In this document: piece after piece, positions 11,820-22,764 of the stretch
How positions within the stretch are numbered: the stretch's first letter is position 1
How the letters are laid out: each line of letters begins with the position of its first letter
DNA from: Bifiguratus adelaidae
Lineage: Eukaryota; Mucoromycota; Endogonomycetes; Endogonales
Assembly (NCBI GenBank): GCA_002261195.1
Contig: MVBO01000017.1
Coordinates: 124,001 to 188,000, forward strand
Reading direction: 5' to 3'
Length of the DNA: 64,000 nt
The notes under the pieces: generated by a model
The model's database searches: none
Seen by the model: only the letters and a program-made list of their open reading frames with translations
What the model was told of the DNA's origin: nothing
Translations under genes and position numbers: made by a program

Positions 11820-14800
11820 ATGCCGACCGACAAGAATAATGGCAGCCCTGCATCACCTGCGCGGAGCAAGACGTCTACCAAGCAGTCCACACTAGGGTAA
11901 GTATTGCCTTTGCTTATCGCACTCGGCGTCTTGTACCCGTCCACCAACCACAACTGCGCCAGGTTCACATGGTGTTTAGCTTACACGTTGTCTAGATCAT
12001 TCTTTGGCAAGAACGCTCAAAAGGTCGAACCGGTCTCTCCTGCGGAGAAAGGTAAGTATGTCGGGCAGCGGCCTGTACGGTGCTCACCAAGCGCAGCAGT
12101 GAACGTCGCGCATACCCCGCCCAAGAAGAGGAGACGCGGGGTTATCGCCGACTCGGACGAAGAAGAGGACGTGGAGGGTCCTGCCAGGAAGGTCGAGGAG
12201 ATCAAGGAGGTGACACCACAGGATGCTGTGGGCGATATTGCGGTTGCCGAACAGGAGGAGATGGATGAGGAACAAGAGGAGATGGCCGAAAAGGCCGTTG
12301 CTTCCAAATTGTGAGTTTCAACTTGATTGAAAGTGGATCTAACGGGGTCATAGAGCCAAGTTGGTGGATCAGAAGCCCATGGTGGTGGACAAGCTCCAGG
12401 ATAAAAAGTAAGCCCAAGATGTGGCTACGCTCAGCTCATGATCCTGCTGTAGAATCCCGTACGCTACCTTGTGCAAGACATTTGCATTGATTGAATCGAC
12501 CACGAAACGATTGGAGATCCTGGAGCATATCACCAACCTTTTTCGATCAGTCGTTGAGGCAACCGACGGCGATGCAAAGACTCTCTTGCAAATCCTTTAC
12601 CTCTGCATCAATAAGGTATGCGATTTCAACGCAATCAAGGAGCTCGGGACTGATGTTCTTGCAGTTGTGTCCTGATTACGAGGGCCTGGAGCTCGGTATT
12701 GGCGAGTCGTTGCTCATGAAAGCCATCACCGAATCGACAGGCCGCACACTGGCTCAGATCAGAAAGGAATATCATGAGAGCGGTGATTTGGGCACAGTGG
12801 CTAAGGTGAGTTGTCGGCGATGCTTCACTCCTTTATCTGACCATTTGGGATTCATTAGAATAGTCGAAGTGCTCAAAAGACCTTGTTTGCATCCAAGCCG
12901 CTTTCAGCGCAGCAAGTGTATAGCACATTGAAAGAAATTGCGCAGATCACCGGAGGATCTTCTCAAGCCAAGAAGGTCGGCAAGATAAAGGGATTGTTGG
13001 TCGCTTGTCGGGAGGACGAAGCGAAATACCTGATACGGTATGTTGAGCAGCTTTGGCCATTCTCTTTTAATTCGGTGTGAATAGGCAATTGGAAGGTAAA
13101 CTACGGATAGGGCTTGCTGAAAAAACCGTATTGGCTGCTCTAGCCCAATCCGTGACCATATTCAAAAGCAGTAAGTTGGCAACGAGTATTTTCAGAGAAG
13201 TTGAGGATTAAACCTTGTCAAAGGGGACAAGAAGGCCAAGTCGTTGGAGCAACAACTTGCTTCGGCAGTAGATGTCGTTAAAGCTGTATATAGGTAAGCA
13301 TCAGACCGCACACAGCCAAGGCATCGATTGACACCCGAACCCAGTGAAATACCCTCCTACGACCTGATCGTCCCGGCTCTATTTGAGTATCCTGTCGAGA
13401 AGCTCGCAGAAGTCTGCAAGATGACGCCAGGTACGTCCATGGCTGCCAGATACCTCCGCAAAGCGCTCATTGTCTGCATTTAGGCATTCCCATCAAGCCC
13501 ATGCTTGCGCATCCGACCAAATCACTCACAGAAGTCTTGGATCGGTTCGAAGGTCATACGTTTTCTTGCGAGTTCAAGTACGATGGTGAACGTGCGCAAG
13601 TACGTATTAACATCATATGTCATTTCGACTGACATGATCCTCTGCGCAGATTCACCGTCTTGCCGATGGTAAAACATTTATTTACAGTCGTAATTCTGAA
13701 AACATGTCGCAGAGATACCCCGATATCATTGACAAATTACCCAAGGCAAGTGAGCAATATTCCATCCATCCGGTGCATGTGCTAATCCATGTTCGCAGTG
13801 GGTAAAAGACAGTAAAACCTCTTTTGTTTTGGATTGTGAAGCTGTTGCTTGGGACAAGGTGAAGCAATGTCTCTTACCGTTTCAAGTGTTGAGCACTCGT
13901 AAGCGCAAGGATGTCAAGGAGGAAGAAATTACAGTGCAAGTCTGCGTGTACGCCTTTGACTGTCTATTTTACGATGGCAAGGTGGGCTCACACGCAATCA
14001 TTGAGCTGTGCAAACTCACACCTTTCTAGCCATTACTCAAGGAGCCGTTTGCAACTCGGCGAAGCATCTTGCACCAATATTTCAATGAAGTACAAGGCGA
14101 ATTCTCGTTTGCACGAAACATTGATACTACGCAAATCGATGATATCCAACACTTTCTTGATACCAGTATTGAAGAGAACTGCGAGGGTCTCATGGTGAAG
14201 ATGCTCGATGGTGAAGAGTCTACCTATGAACCGAGTAAACGCAGTCGAAATTGGCTCAAGGTGAGTGGAAATCTGATGGATGATTATCATCTCGAGCCGC
14301 ATTGCAGGTCAAAAAGGATTATCTCACCGGCATTGGCGATTCGCTCGATCTGGTGGTGATTGGCGCTTTCCATGGCCGCGGCAAACGTACGGCCGTCTAT
14401 GGCGCCTATCTACTGGCCTGTTATGACCCAGATCGAGAAGAGTACCAGACCATTACCAAGATTGGCACTGGCTTTTCGGATGAGGCCCTCTCGACGCACT
14501 ACACCTTTTTCAAGGATCATGTCATTGATGGGCCCAAGCGATATTATGCTGTAGGCGACAATGGCATCAAACCTGATGTGTGGTTCGAGCCGGTTCAAGT
14601 GTGGGAAGTTTTAGCAGCCGACTTATCCATCAGTCCTCGCTATCAAGCTGCTGTTGGCATCGTAAGTAGCTCCAGGTGCGCTTTGATGGTGTTATTCACC
14701 TTTCCGGGATTAGGTGGACGGTAGCAAAGGTATCTCGTTGCGCTTTCCACGATTCATTCGCGTTAGAGATGACAAGAAACCGGAGCATGCAACCTCCAGT

Positions 14801-14947
14801 GAGCAGGTAAGCAGAGGTAAACATGGCGCGACACACAACTCATATCCTGCGCATCCACAGGTTGCCGAATTTTACAATCGACAAATGAGTTTCAAAGCCA
14901 AGGACGGTGGGGCTGGTGGTGATGCAGATGACGATTTCGAGTATTAG
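11820..14947 (+). CDS. CDC9: ATP-dependent DNA ligase I
   Basis: Seventeen exons, 761 residues: 11820-11896, 11996-12051, 12097-12310, 12354-12407, 12453-12615, 12665-12805, 12859-13037, 13085-13170, 13224-13293, 13345-13430, 13484-13599, 13650-13745, 13799-13981, 14030-14260, 14308-14661, 14714-14806, 14861-14947. It seals nicks between Okazaki fragments. A PCNA-binding PIP box, QSTLGSFF (residues 22-29), is built across intron 1. The nucleotidyl-transferase site is [10 protein letters not shown] with the adenylated Lys at about 407; [15 protein letters not shown] and WLKVKKDYL follow, then the OB-fold end [17 protein letters not shown]. Length matches yeast Cdc9 (755). The intron after 13745 uses a GC donor (AAG|GCAAGT), needed to keep the frame. 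An acidic, basic-flanked linker follows the PIP box. Confidence 0.96.
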
Positions 14948-15125
14948 GTCTATTCCATGGTGCTCTATACCCGACTAATTTACACTGAACTGGTACAATT
15001 CCATCGTCTACGTTCGCGTCTCCAACATTGGGCATTGGGTCATAATGTACATAGGCAACGGAAAGAAAAAGGCATGAAGATGTTGTAATGACGCATACAG
15101 TATCGCTCCAGAGCCCAGCGATTCC

Positions 15126-15495
15126 TTACTTCTTCTTGAGAGATGCTCGCTTACCTTGACCTAAACAACCCCGTCAGGAATACAACACCACTAAACCTGA
15201 TCCACTTGCCTTTCTTTGGTGCTCCCTTTCCACGCCGCTTTCGCCGCGAGATCTCGTCTAATCTCTCCTTTTCGTCAAGATCGACAAGTCCAAGGTCAGG
15301 AAAAGCCGCTTGAACCTGTCGAAACTTGAGGGTGGTTTGAGGGTAATAACTGGCCAAGGTCGGTCCGATCAATCGGCGTCGAAGCACTTTGTTACCCGTC
15401 CTCGCGTGTGTTGGGTTGTACACATTGTGAAAGAGGGTGCAGGTGAGTTTGGCGAGCTGTGCCAAGCGAGAGGCTGAAGGGTTTGCCTGTGCCAT
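15126..15495 (-). CDS. mitochondrial small-subunit ribosomal protein mS33
   Basis: Two exons, 15210-15495 and 15126-15160, 106 residues, the usual length of the MRPS33/Rsm27 family. The conserved core reads LFHNVYNPTHARTGNKVLRR, then IGPTLASYYP, ending APKKGQGKRASLKKK. The 49-nt intron (15161-15209) must use a GC donor (AAAG|GCAAGT) to give the conserved GKGAPKKGxGKR tail; the GT alternative inside it gives a non-conserved short end. It is a small basic protein of the mitoribosome head. The start is the first ATG. The gene is convergent with DNA ligase, with 178 bp between the stops. Confidence 0.92.
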
Positions 15496-15690
15496 GGTCG
15501 TGTGCTGTGGAATCAAGCTTTGAAAATAAGTCGCAAAAACCTCCAGTATGTATGTCACGTGAGCACTCTGTGCTGTGTTGGTCAGTCTTTCGTTCTCTTT
15601 TCTTCTCCTTTCCTAAAGTGCAGTGTAAATATGCATTGTATAGCATGCTAAATGTACAGGAATGGGGTGTGTAGAACAAGGGCAAGCTAA

Positions 15691-17266
15691 TCAAAAGCTC
15701 GCTAGTAGAGATACACTGATGAGACTTCCAATGGTAGCCCCGACGAGCCCAGCAATGCCCAATTTCATACGCAATTTGCGCGCTTCACGCCGCTCAGCTT
15801 CCTTGTTGAGGGCTGAGGTGAGAATGTTTGGACTGGTGGCAAGTGAGCGTACAAATGCATCGACCGATTGAGGTGCATTGAGTTTTGCATTAATCGTGGG
15901 GAAGAGATGGGTTGATTCATCTGCACTATCGTATGCGTTTGAGAAGGGGATGGTTGAACTGTAGCGTAACCGTGCTGGAGCGTTGGGGCTAATGCGCTTG
16001 GCATTGCGGCGAAGGGAGAATCCTTTGATTTTCGAACGAAAGAAACTGGTTTTCGCGGGAGATGAGATTGAGGGGAATGATTCTTGTGAGGTTAAGGAGG
16101 TATCGACGGATAGAGGTGCTTTGGAAGACGATGACGGGCTGATCGAATAATTGGATTCTTGAGTACTCAATATCGAGCTCGACTGAGACAACACGAAGCT
16201 GGATGTCTCTGACGCATCATCATGCTTCTCCTCTTCGTCAGACATATCGAATGTCCAACCTTCGGCGACAGTACGTAGATCAATTCCAAGAGACACTATG
16301 CCCCGGCGTCTAAACATGTGTGTGGTTAAGCTGTGATTGGAAGGTGATATTGACGGTGAGACCGGAGAAGAGCTGGACTCTGAGCCATGTTTGACATGTT
16401 TGGAAGATGTTATCCAGACCAGAAGGGCTGGTGATGGATCTTGTCCTTTGGAGATGGATGTTCATGAGCCAGCCTATCACCAATATCTCGCCTGCAGATC
16501 CTACCTTCTTCATCACTCTCTGACATTTGACTACCAAACGACAAGACATCCCCACTCTTCAACTCGACGCCATGGCAAGTCCATTGACTTTGCGACACAT
16601 ATGACAACTGTGGCTGTCGATTGTCAGAATGCTTTTCATAGGATTTGAAGCGCTCCTTGTGTCCCTGTCGCGCTGTATCCTCAACAGTTGAAGTGTTCTT
16701 CAAGTCTCGCAGTTTTGGAATGCGCACTCCGTTGACAAAGGTACCGCGCTTATTCGACGTGTCCATAATGATATACTAGCATGATTGAATTCGATGAATA
16801 CTCCAGCGGGAATATCAAAGCACTGGATGCTTACCTTGTCGTGATGAAACCCAATCAACGCTTGTGACGGCTCAATGGCGTCGGTATCAAAACCGCAGAA
16901 ATGCTCAGTATCAACATCGGCTATTCTCAGTGAACGGCCCAAAGATATGACGTTTCCTTCCTCAAGGCATATATGCTTGTCTGGTAGCTCATGATAAGAG
17001 GTCATGTAGGCCTTGCCCAGCCATGTCGCCGCAATGGGGAACAAGTGCAGGGTGACGCCACGTCGGCACTGAGCGGCTTCCTCCTCAAGAAAGCTTTCCA
17101 GAGAAGGGGTACTTGTCTGTCCCTCTTCGCCAACCTTCAATGTCTCTACGAACTCTGCAACGCGTCGCATTGAGTGCACCTTTCCGGTTGCGCAGCAATA
17201 CATACCTGGCGTTACCTCGCGCGAACTAAGTGCAAGGTCACTAGCTGGAGACTTGGACATGGCCAT
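15691..17266 (-). CDS. FHA-domain protein with C-terminal membrane anchor
   Basis: Three exons: 16835-17266, 16505-16775, 15691-16445 (485 residues). The forkhead-associated phosphothreonine-binding fold spans about residues 60-225, with ISLGRSLRI, YIIMDTSNKRGTFVNG and ELKSGDVLSFGSQ. The usual SxxH element is altered, so phosphopeptide affinity may be unusual. A Ser-rich linker follows, with SKHVKHGSESSSSP read only in the spliced frame. The last residues form one hydrophobic helix, LGIAGLVGATIGSLISVSLL, a tail anchor placing the FHA domain in the cytosol. FHA plus tail anchor recalls Far10/Vps64 and SLMAP of STRIPAK complexes, but no long coiled coil is seen, so I do not name it. It faces Rab18 across 239 bp. 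Confidence 0.82.
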
Positions 17267-17505
17267 AGCCACCTAATCTCAATGCAGTACCTCCAACAAG
17301 CTCTATGATAAGGCAGAGTAAGAGCAAGCAAAGGGCACAATAAACGTTGTCAAAGAAACAAGGTCCTAGTGCTGGACTGCGTCAAATTTGCCCCCTACCC
17401 TAATGAATTAAGGCGTCTATTCACCTGACGCTCCATGGAATGATATCATTGCGGTATTTCTAGTGGTGGACACTATCCTCTCTCCTAAACTCATCCGCAC
17501 ACATT
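17267..17505. promoter_or_regulatory. divergent promoter, FHA gene and Rab18-like gene
   Basis: 239 bp between the two start codons, transcribed outward. Short A-rich and CT-rich runs (for example tatcctctctcctaaactc near 17472-17490) just upstream of the Rab18 ATG. No TATA box or clear operator seen. Confidence 0.45.
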
Positions 17506-18497
17506 ATGAGCACTTTTGACACGACAACCATTGAGCAAGTGCCAACTTTAAAGCTATTGCTCATTGGCAACTCCAATGTCGGGAAGAGCTCACTCTTGCT
17601 GCGTTTCATTGACGATACATGGTTGCCTCAGGATGAAGTCAGTGCGACTATAGGTACGCTATTGGGACAAGCGCTTGGTCTTGCTGGGATGAAAAAGCTG
17701 TCATGCTTCAGCATACGTAGGTCTTTTGCCACCGTTGCTATGTTGCTCTCTTCAAGACGTGTTCTTGGCAGCGCGCGTACACATAGGTTGGGGAGGTGGT
17801 CAAACAGGCAGCGTCAGGCTTAGGGCATTGCAATGCACCAGGACAAGCTCTCACAATCGTGTCATTTATGTAGGTGTCGACTTTAAGGTCAAGATGTTTG
17901 ATGTCGATGGCAAGAAATACAAACTTACAATATGGGTATGTTCCCGTGAAAGCATTTTAATGGGGTGCACGGTATGCCCATAACTGATCACTATTCTCAA
18001 CAGGATACTGCGGGACAAGAGCGATTTAGAACCCTAACTTCATCATATTATAGAGGTGCGCAAGGTGTCATACTCGGTATGTGCAGTCGAACCTCAGTCT
18101 AAGCTGTCGTGCTGACAATGCAACAGTATACGACGTAGCGAACCGCGAGACATTCGACGCTCTCGGGAACTGGTTCACCGAGTTGAATACTTATTGTTCG
18201 TCTCCTGACGTGGTCAAGATGATTGTCGGTAACAAGGCAGATAAGGAATCCGCCAGAGTGGTTTCCAAAGCTGAAGGTGAAGCATTAGCGACGGAATTAA
18301 ACACCCTATTTGTCGAATGCAGCGCGAAGACGAGGCAGAATGTCAAGAATGTTTTTGATGGTCTAGTCCGGAAGATCATCGCCACGCCTTCGCTATGGCA
18401 GAAGGCAGCAAAGACTGCTCAGAACTCTGTTAGAATTCGGAACCCTCCCGGCGGCTATACCGAAGGTAATGAGGGCAATAGCTATTGCGCTTGCTAG
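17506..18497 (+). CDS. Rab18-like small GTPase
   Basis: Four exons: 17506-17653, 17874-17935, 18004-18076, 18127-18497 (217 residues). All GTPase boxes are present: P-loop GNSNVGKSS, effector region ending [37 protein letters not shown] and ECSAKT. It ends in CAC, a CxC double geranylgeranylation signal typical of Rabs. The switch sequence and length fit the Rab18 branch, which acts on ER and lipid-droplet membranes; the subfamily call is from memory and moderate. Intron 1 is 220 nt, about four times the local average, and has no stop-free frame that would make it coding. The start is the first ATG. Confidence 0.93.
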
Positions 18498-18964
18498 ATT
18501 GAGAGTTTGCGTACCGAGTATGAACGGCGACACAATTTAGATCATTCACCGAACTTATTTGTATAGAGAGACTGTAATGTGAATATTGTGCATTAACAAC
18601 TTATGAATATTGTCCTTCCATCAACTTGGTATCGTTGCGGCTCTCAACCGTACTTAAATCGATTGAGGTCCGTGGGCAGCAACGATCTTTGTGCCTGCGT
18701 ATCTCAAAAGATGCTCTACCGATTATGTCAAGACGCCAATACATACCCCGGATACACGAGGGTTTCGAAAAGACATAATCCATGGCATGTGACTCTGACA
18801 TTGATGACTTTTGACATCGCGTAAGCATGTGGGGAAGCACGCGAACACCGAATGATTAGCCATTTTTCTCAGCATCGTATGGCCCAATGTGTGATGCAAG
18901 CTCTACATCGCGTATGTGTCCAGCTAAACTAGTTTTAAGCTCAGGAGTGCAGCCTTTAAGAGGA

Positions 18965-18986
18965 CAAGAATCGAACCAGATTCTTG
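18965..18986. repeat. perfect 8-bp inverted repeat with 6-nt loop
   Basis: CAAGAATC, six bases, GATTCTTG. The minus strand contains GGTTCGATTCT, one mismatch from the Pol III B box, but no tRNA cloverleaf can be folded around it. Function unknown. Confidence 0.6.
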
Positions 18987-20737
18987 GGGTAAACCACAAA
19001 CGATAAAGCTGCTCTCACGACCCCCCACCCATGGGTTGACAAGATTCTACCTTGATATACCTAACATCGATCACCGGAACAGATGCATAAACAACCTACA
19101 CGACTGCAGATGCATAATCGATGTTGGATTCCTTGGTTTGAATGCTTTTTTGCCTTTTCACTGCACTCAGTTTTTTCATCCTTTGCCAAATTACCTTTTT
19201 AGTATATTTGTCAGATGCCCAAAGGCGATTTCCGAGGAGATGAAAAATTCAGTCCACCGAGTAATCTGGGGAAAACGAGGCATTGCGGGAAAGCCGATGG
19301 TGCCAAGGTCGCGTGCCTCTCAAAGTATCCGAACGTACGGATTCGCGTGTGCTGCATAGAACGACTGCACGGAGACGCCAAAGAAAAAATGCGGATATCG
19401 GCATAATGGCCGGGCGGCAGTAAGGATATCGTCATTGCCACAGACCAATGGGCGGACAAATTTAGTCTGCCGACATAAGCCCCATCGTCCGTTCGGAGGT
19501 ACGTGAACGTGTCTGCTCAACACATGACAACGTGCCAAAGCCTCCATTCGTTGTGTTCGGAAAGAGGATATGCTGGTCATAGACATCATAGACAGTTACA
19601 TCGTCGTCTACAGCCGTGCACGCAGCACAATAACACACTGCTTCCGGGCGGTGAGCTGCTTGCAATGCTGGCTATATCATTACCCGCATGCCCAATGCGG
19701 CTGATACAAAAGATGTGGGTGGCGTTTTCTGGGTAAAAATCTGTGCAACATCGCACAATGGAGTGCCTCTCTGTTTGCAAAAAAAAAGCATTGTTCTCAA
19801 CGTCGCTGATACCATCTGTATTGCTAACGGGAGATCTCCATGATTTTCTTTGGATGATGGCGGAAGATGCTCACTAAAGGCTTGTAGACGAAGCATCTCG
19901 ATCAGGTAACACGTGAGGTCTTCCGCAAACCGAACAAGGATAGAAAGTCAGATGATATCTTGGGCGCAGATCAGCCATCTTATTGGTTTAAGACAGAGAT
20001 TTGAATTCTGGCGCTAAAACTATGTGAGAAAAGCCTAAGTTGGAGATCGATGCTGCTTCGCAAGATTGACAGTGGTCCATCTTTTGCGGTAATACCGCCG
20101 TAGCAGAATGTCAGACGATCTGAATCCGGTCTTTCGCCGGGACACCGCGGGTAATACTTGGCTTACCGTCCTGGGGAAAGTCCAGTCCATGACTCTTGCA
20201 GGAGCTTAAACAAGTCTGAACACAGATGACCTCGACACCCGGAAAATACAAAACCCCGAAGCGATTAACCGTGAATGTAGGGCAAAATTTCGCTGAACCA
20301 AAATTCTTTCCATAAAATCCCAGCACCTCCCGATGTTATGCTTCAAGTGCTTAGCTCCGGATGAAATGCATTTTTGAGAACCAAGCCTCAACCTCTAAGA
20401 AAGGACAAATCGCATGGCCCTCTCTTCAAATGACTTGCACAGATGACCCAGCGGCTCCAAAGGCCATGTTTATGTCCACAGCACGGTCGATCGGATCCCT
20501 CGGATATCATCATCATGGAAAAGGGTCCATTCCCTATTTAGCAATCAAAGCTCCCAATTCATCCATCATGTCATTAAATAATGACACTGATTGTAAATTT
20601 TTGACTGCTGTTGAGTTTCAAGCGGAACGAAGTTTTTCAACTCCGGACTATTGTTCCCTGACACAGAAAATTGGGAGCTAGCCTTTGCAAGTCATCTGGC
20701 CCCCGGACGTAGGACTCCCTCGCCTCCTCAAAAATCG

Positions 20738-20764
20738 CCCCGCATTTGCCCATTTCATATAAAT
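20738..20764 (+). promoter_or_regulatory. core promoter of the sugar transporter
   Basis: TATAAAT at 20758-20764 lies 62 bp before the start codon. A CCCCGC box (reverse complement GCGGGG, preceded by A/T-rich bases) at 20738-20743 fits the Mig1/CreA consensus only partly. Glucose repression of the transporter is therefore a guess. Confidence 0.5.
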
Positions 20765-20825
20765 ACCACCTCACATCGACAGAATTCGAATTGAACCTTG
20801 GTATTCCTCTCAATCTCGTTCCATC

Positions 20826-22451
20826 ATGTTCAAGGTTACGAACGTGTATGTGATTGGCCTTTTCGCCACCATCGGAGGTCTTCTATTCGGCTGTGACATC
20901 TCTTCGATGTCTGGTCTCGTCAGCAACACCACCTACCTCAACTACTTTGGCATTGCCGATAGCGCTCCTTTGCAAGGTGCCGTCGTCGCTGTCATGTCTT
21001 CTGGTTCATTTGTTGGTTCTATCATTGCTGGTTTCCTTTCAGATATTATTGGCCGAAAGCATACGATCTTGGTCGCCTCCTGCTGCTGGATCGTCGGATC
21101 TATTTTGATGTGCGCTTCCGTCAACGTCGGTATGCTCATGGTCGGTCGTATCATCAACGGTTTGGCTGTCGGTGGTGCTTCCATGGTTGTCCCCGTCTAT
21201 CAATCCGAAATTGCTCCCCGTGGCATTCGTGGTCGTATTGTTTCTTTCCAACAATGGGCCATTACTTGGGGTATCTTCATTCAATTTCTTGTCCAATACG
21301 GTGCCTCCTTCGTTCCTGACGCACAATCTGGTAACACTGCCGTCTTCCGTATTCCCTGGGGTATCCAGATCATTTGGGGTCTCCTTCTCGGTTTCTTCAT
21401 CCTTGGTTTCCCTCGCTCTCCTCGTTGGTTGGCTGACAAAGATCGCTGGGATGAGTGTCTTCAAACTTTGGCCGATCTTCATGGTAACGGTGACATTAAC
21501 AACGAAGAAGTCCAATTCGAATACCGCGAAATCCAAGCTGCTGTCAAGTTTGACCGTGAGCAAGGTGCCAACAGCTACATGGAATGCTTCCGCAAGGGTT
21601 ATGCCTCCCGTACTCTCCTTGGTATGGCCATTCAAATGTGGTCTCAATTGACCGGTATGAACGTCATGATGTACTACATCACCTATGTGTTCCAAGGTGC
21701 TGGTCTCTCCGGTAGCACTGCCAACTTGACTGCCTCTTTGGTGCAATATGTCCTGAACGTGTTGCTGACCATTCCCGCTATTCTTTACCTTGACCGTTGG
21801 GGTCGTCGTCCTACTCTCATCTATGGTGGCGTTGCTATGGCGGTGTTCTTGTTCATCGTCGGTGCTATCATGGGTGCCCGTGGTCATTACGCCACGAACA
21901 CCGGAAACGTCGCCGTCAACTGGATCTTGGACCCCAACGATCGCTCTGGTTCCATTGCTACCATTATCATGGTCTACCTCTTTGTGTGTTCATTTGCCAC
22001 CTCCTGGGGACCTTGCTCCTGGACTTACCCCGCCGAGATTTTCCCTCTCCGTATCCGTTCCAAGGCGGTCGCCCTTGCCACTGCTACCAACTGGGCTTTT
22101 AACACTGGACTCGCTGAATGGGCTCCTCCTATGATGCAAAACATCCAATACAAGGCTTACTTCTTCTACGCCGTCATGAACGTTGCCGCTGCTGTTCACG
22201 TCTACCTTCAAGCTCCTGAGACCAAAGGACGCACTCTTGAGGAAGTCGATGCTCTCTTCAACTCTGGAATTCCTCCGTGGAAGTCGAAGCACGTTGCTAA
22301 CGAAGAGCTCGCTGCTCACGTCGACCTTGAGAAGACCGCCAACCCTGAAATGTACAAGAACGAGGCTCTTCCTGGTGACAATGTCGCTGGTGTCAACAAC
22401 AATGTCGCTGGCAACGAAATCGGTAACGACGCCGAGAAGACTGTCGTCTAA
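20826..22451 (+). CDS. MFS sugar transporter (hexose/pentose:H+ type)
   Basis: Single exon, 541 residues, twelve hydrophobic segments. Sugar-porter signatures occur in order: FATIGGLLFGCDISSMSG (TM1), SDIIGRKHTIL (loop 2-3), RGRIVSFQQWAITWG (TM5), PRSPRWLADKDRWDE (before the central loop), LDRWGRRPTLI (loop 8-9), PAEIFPLRIRSKAVAL (TM10-11) and PETKGRTLEEVD after TM12. Substrate cannot be told from sequence; family members carry glucose, xylose or quinate. Codon use is very different from its neighbours: almost all ggt/gct/gcc, ctc, atc/att, gtc, aac, aag, like the eL8 gene, so high expression is expected. The same bias creates a long minus-strand shadow frame. It lacks introns, unlike most genes here. 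Confidence 0.95.
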   Translation: MFKVTNVYVIGLFATIGGLLFGCDISSMSGLVSNTTYLNYFGIADSAPLQGAVVAVMSSGSFVGSIIAGFLSDIIGRKHTILVASCCWIVGSILMCASVNVGMLMVGRIINGLAVGGASMVVPVYQSEIAPRGIRGRIVSFQQWAITWGIFIQFLVQYGASFVPDAQSGNTAVFRIPWGIQIIWGLLLGFFILGFPRSPRWLADKDRWDECLQTLADLHGNGDINNEEVQFEYREIQAAVKFDREQGANSYMECFRKGYASRTLLGMAIQMWSQLTGMNVMMYYITYVFQGAGLSGSTANLTASLVQYVLNVLLTIPAILYLDRWGRRPTLIYGGVAMAVFLFIVGAIMGARGHYATNTGNVAVNWILDPNDRSGSIATIIMVYLFVCSFATSWGPCSWTYPAEIFPLRIRSKAVALATATNWAFNTGLAEWAPPMMQNIQYKAYFFYAVMNVAAAVHVYLQAPETKGRTLEEVDALFNSGIPPWKSKHVANEELAAHVDLEKTANPEMYKNEALPGDNVAGVNNNVAGNEIGNDAEKTVV

Positions 22452-22764
22452 GCCTATCATATCCATCCCTAATGTGTCCATTTTCTATTCCCACACGCAC
22501 TAGTGCTAGATTGCAGTTGTTGTACATTCACAATGAATATTATTGTTCGACGTAGTAAACACAAGTATATGTTTTGATGTCGTTCTATCAACCAACGTGT
22601 TGGGTCACACTGCATCGAGTCATGCACATCTCGGTCATATGTGTGGTTCAGTCATTCGATCGACCAGCGTCACTTCGATTGATAAGCGTGCGCTCTTCGT
22701 GGAAGTGATTTGATTACCATTTTTGGAACTCTGAACTTTGGCATGACTTGACAGAGACAAGTCC
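22452..22764. other. intergenic, 313 bp
   Basis: 3' region of the transporter (AT-rich around 22520-22570) and 5' region of FIG4. No RNA gene or repeat seen. Confidence 0.5.

Larger units (their letters stand above)
18498..20825. other. long gene-free region upstream of the sugar transporter
   Basis: At 2.3 kb this is the largest gap in the window. The open frames here are short, on both strands, without family motifs, and no spliced gene could be assembled. Contents seen: a perfect inverted repeat at 18965-18986, scattered A/T runs, CCCCGG and CCCCGC boxes at 20701 and 20738 that resemble Mig1/CreA sites, and a TATA box at 20758. It most likely holds the 3' end of Rab18 and an extended regulatory region of the transporter. 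Confidence 0.55.

Noticed and set aside
18935..19020. possible tRNA on the minus strand from a GGTTCGATTC sequence
   Set aside because: The T stem does not pair beyond two bases and no acceptor or D stem is found; the signal is an inverted repeat only.
21039..21887. 282-codon minus-strand frame inside the sugar transporter
   Set aside because: It is a shadow of the strongly biased codons of the real gene; composition Thr/Asp-rich, no motifs.
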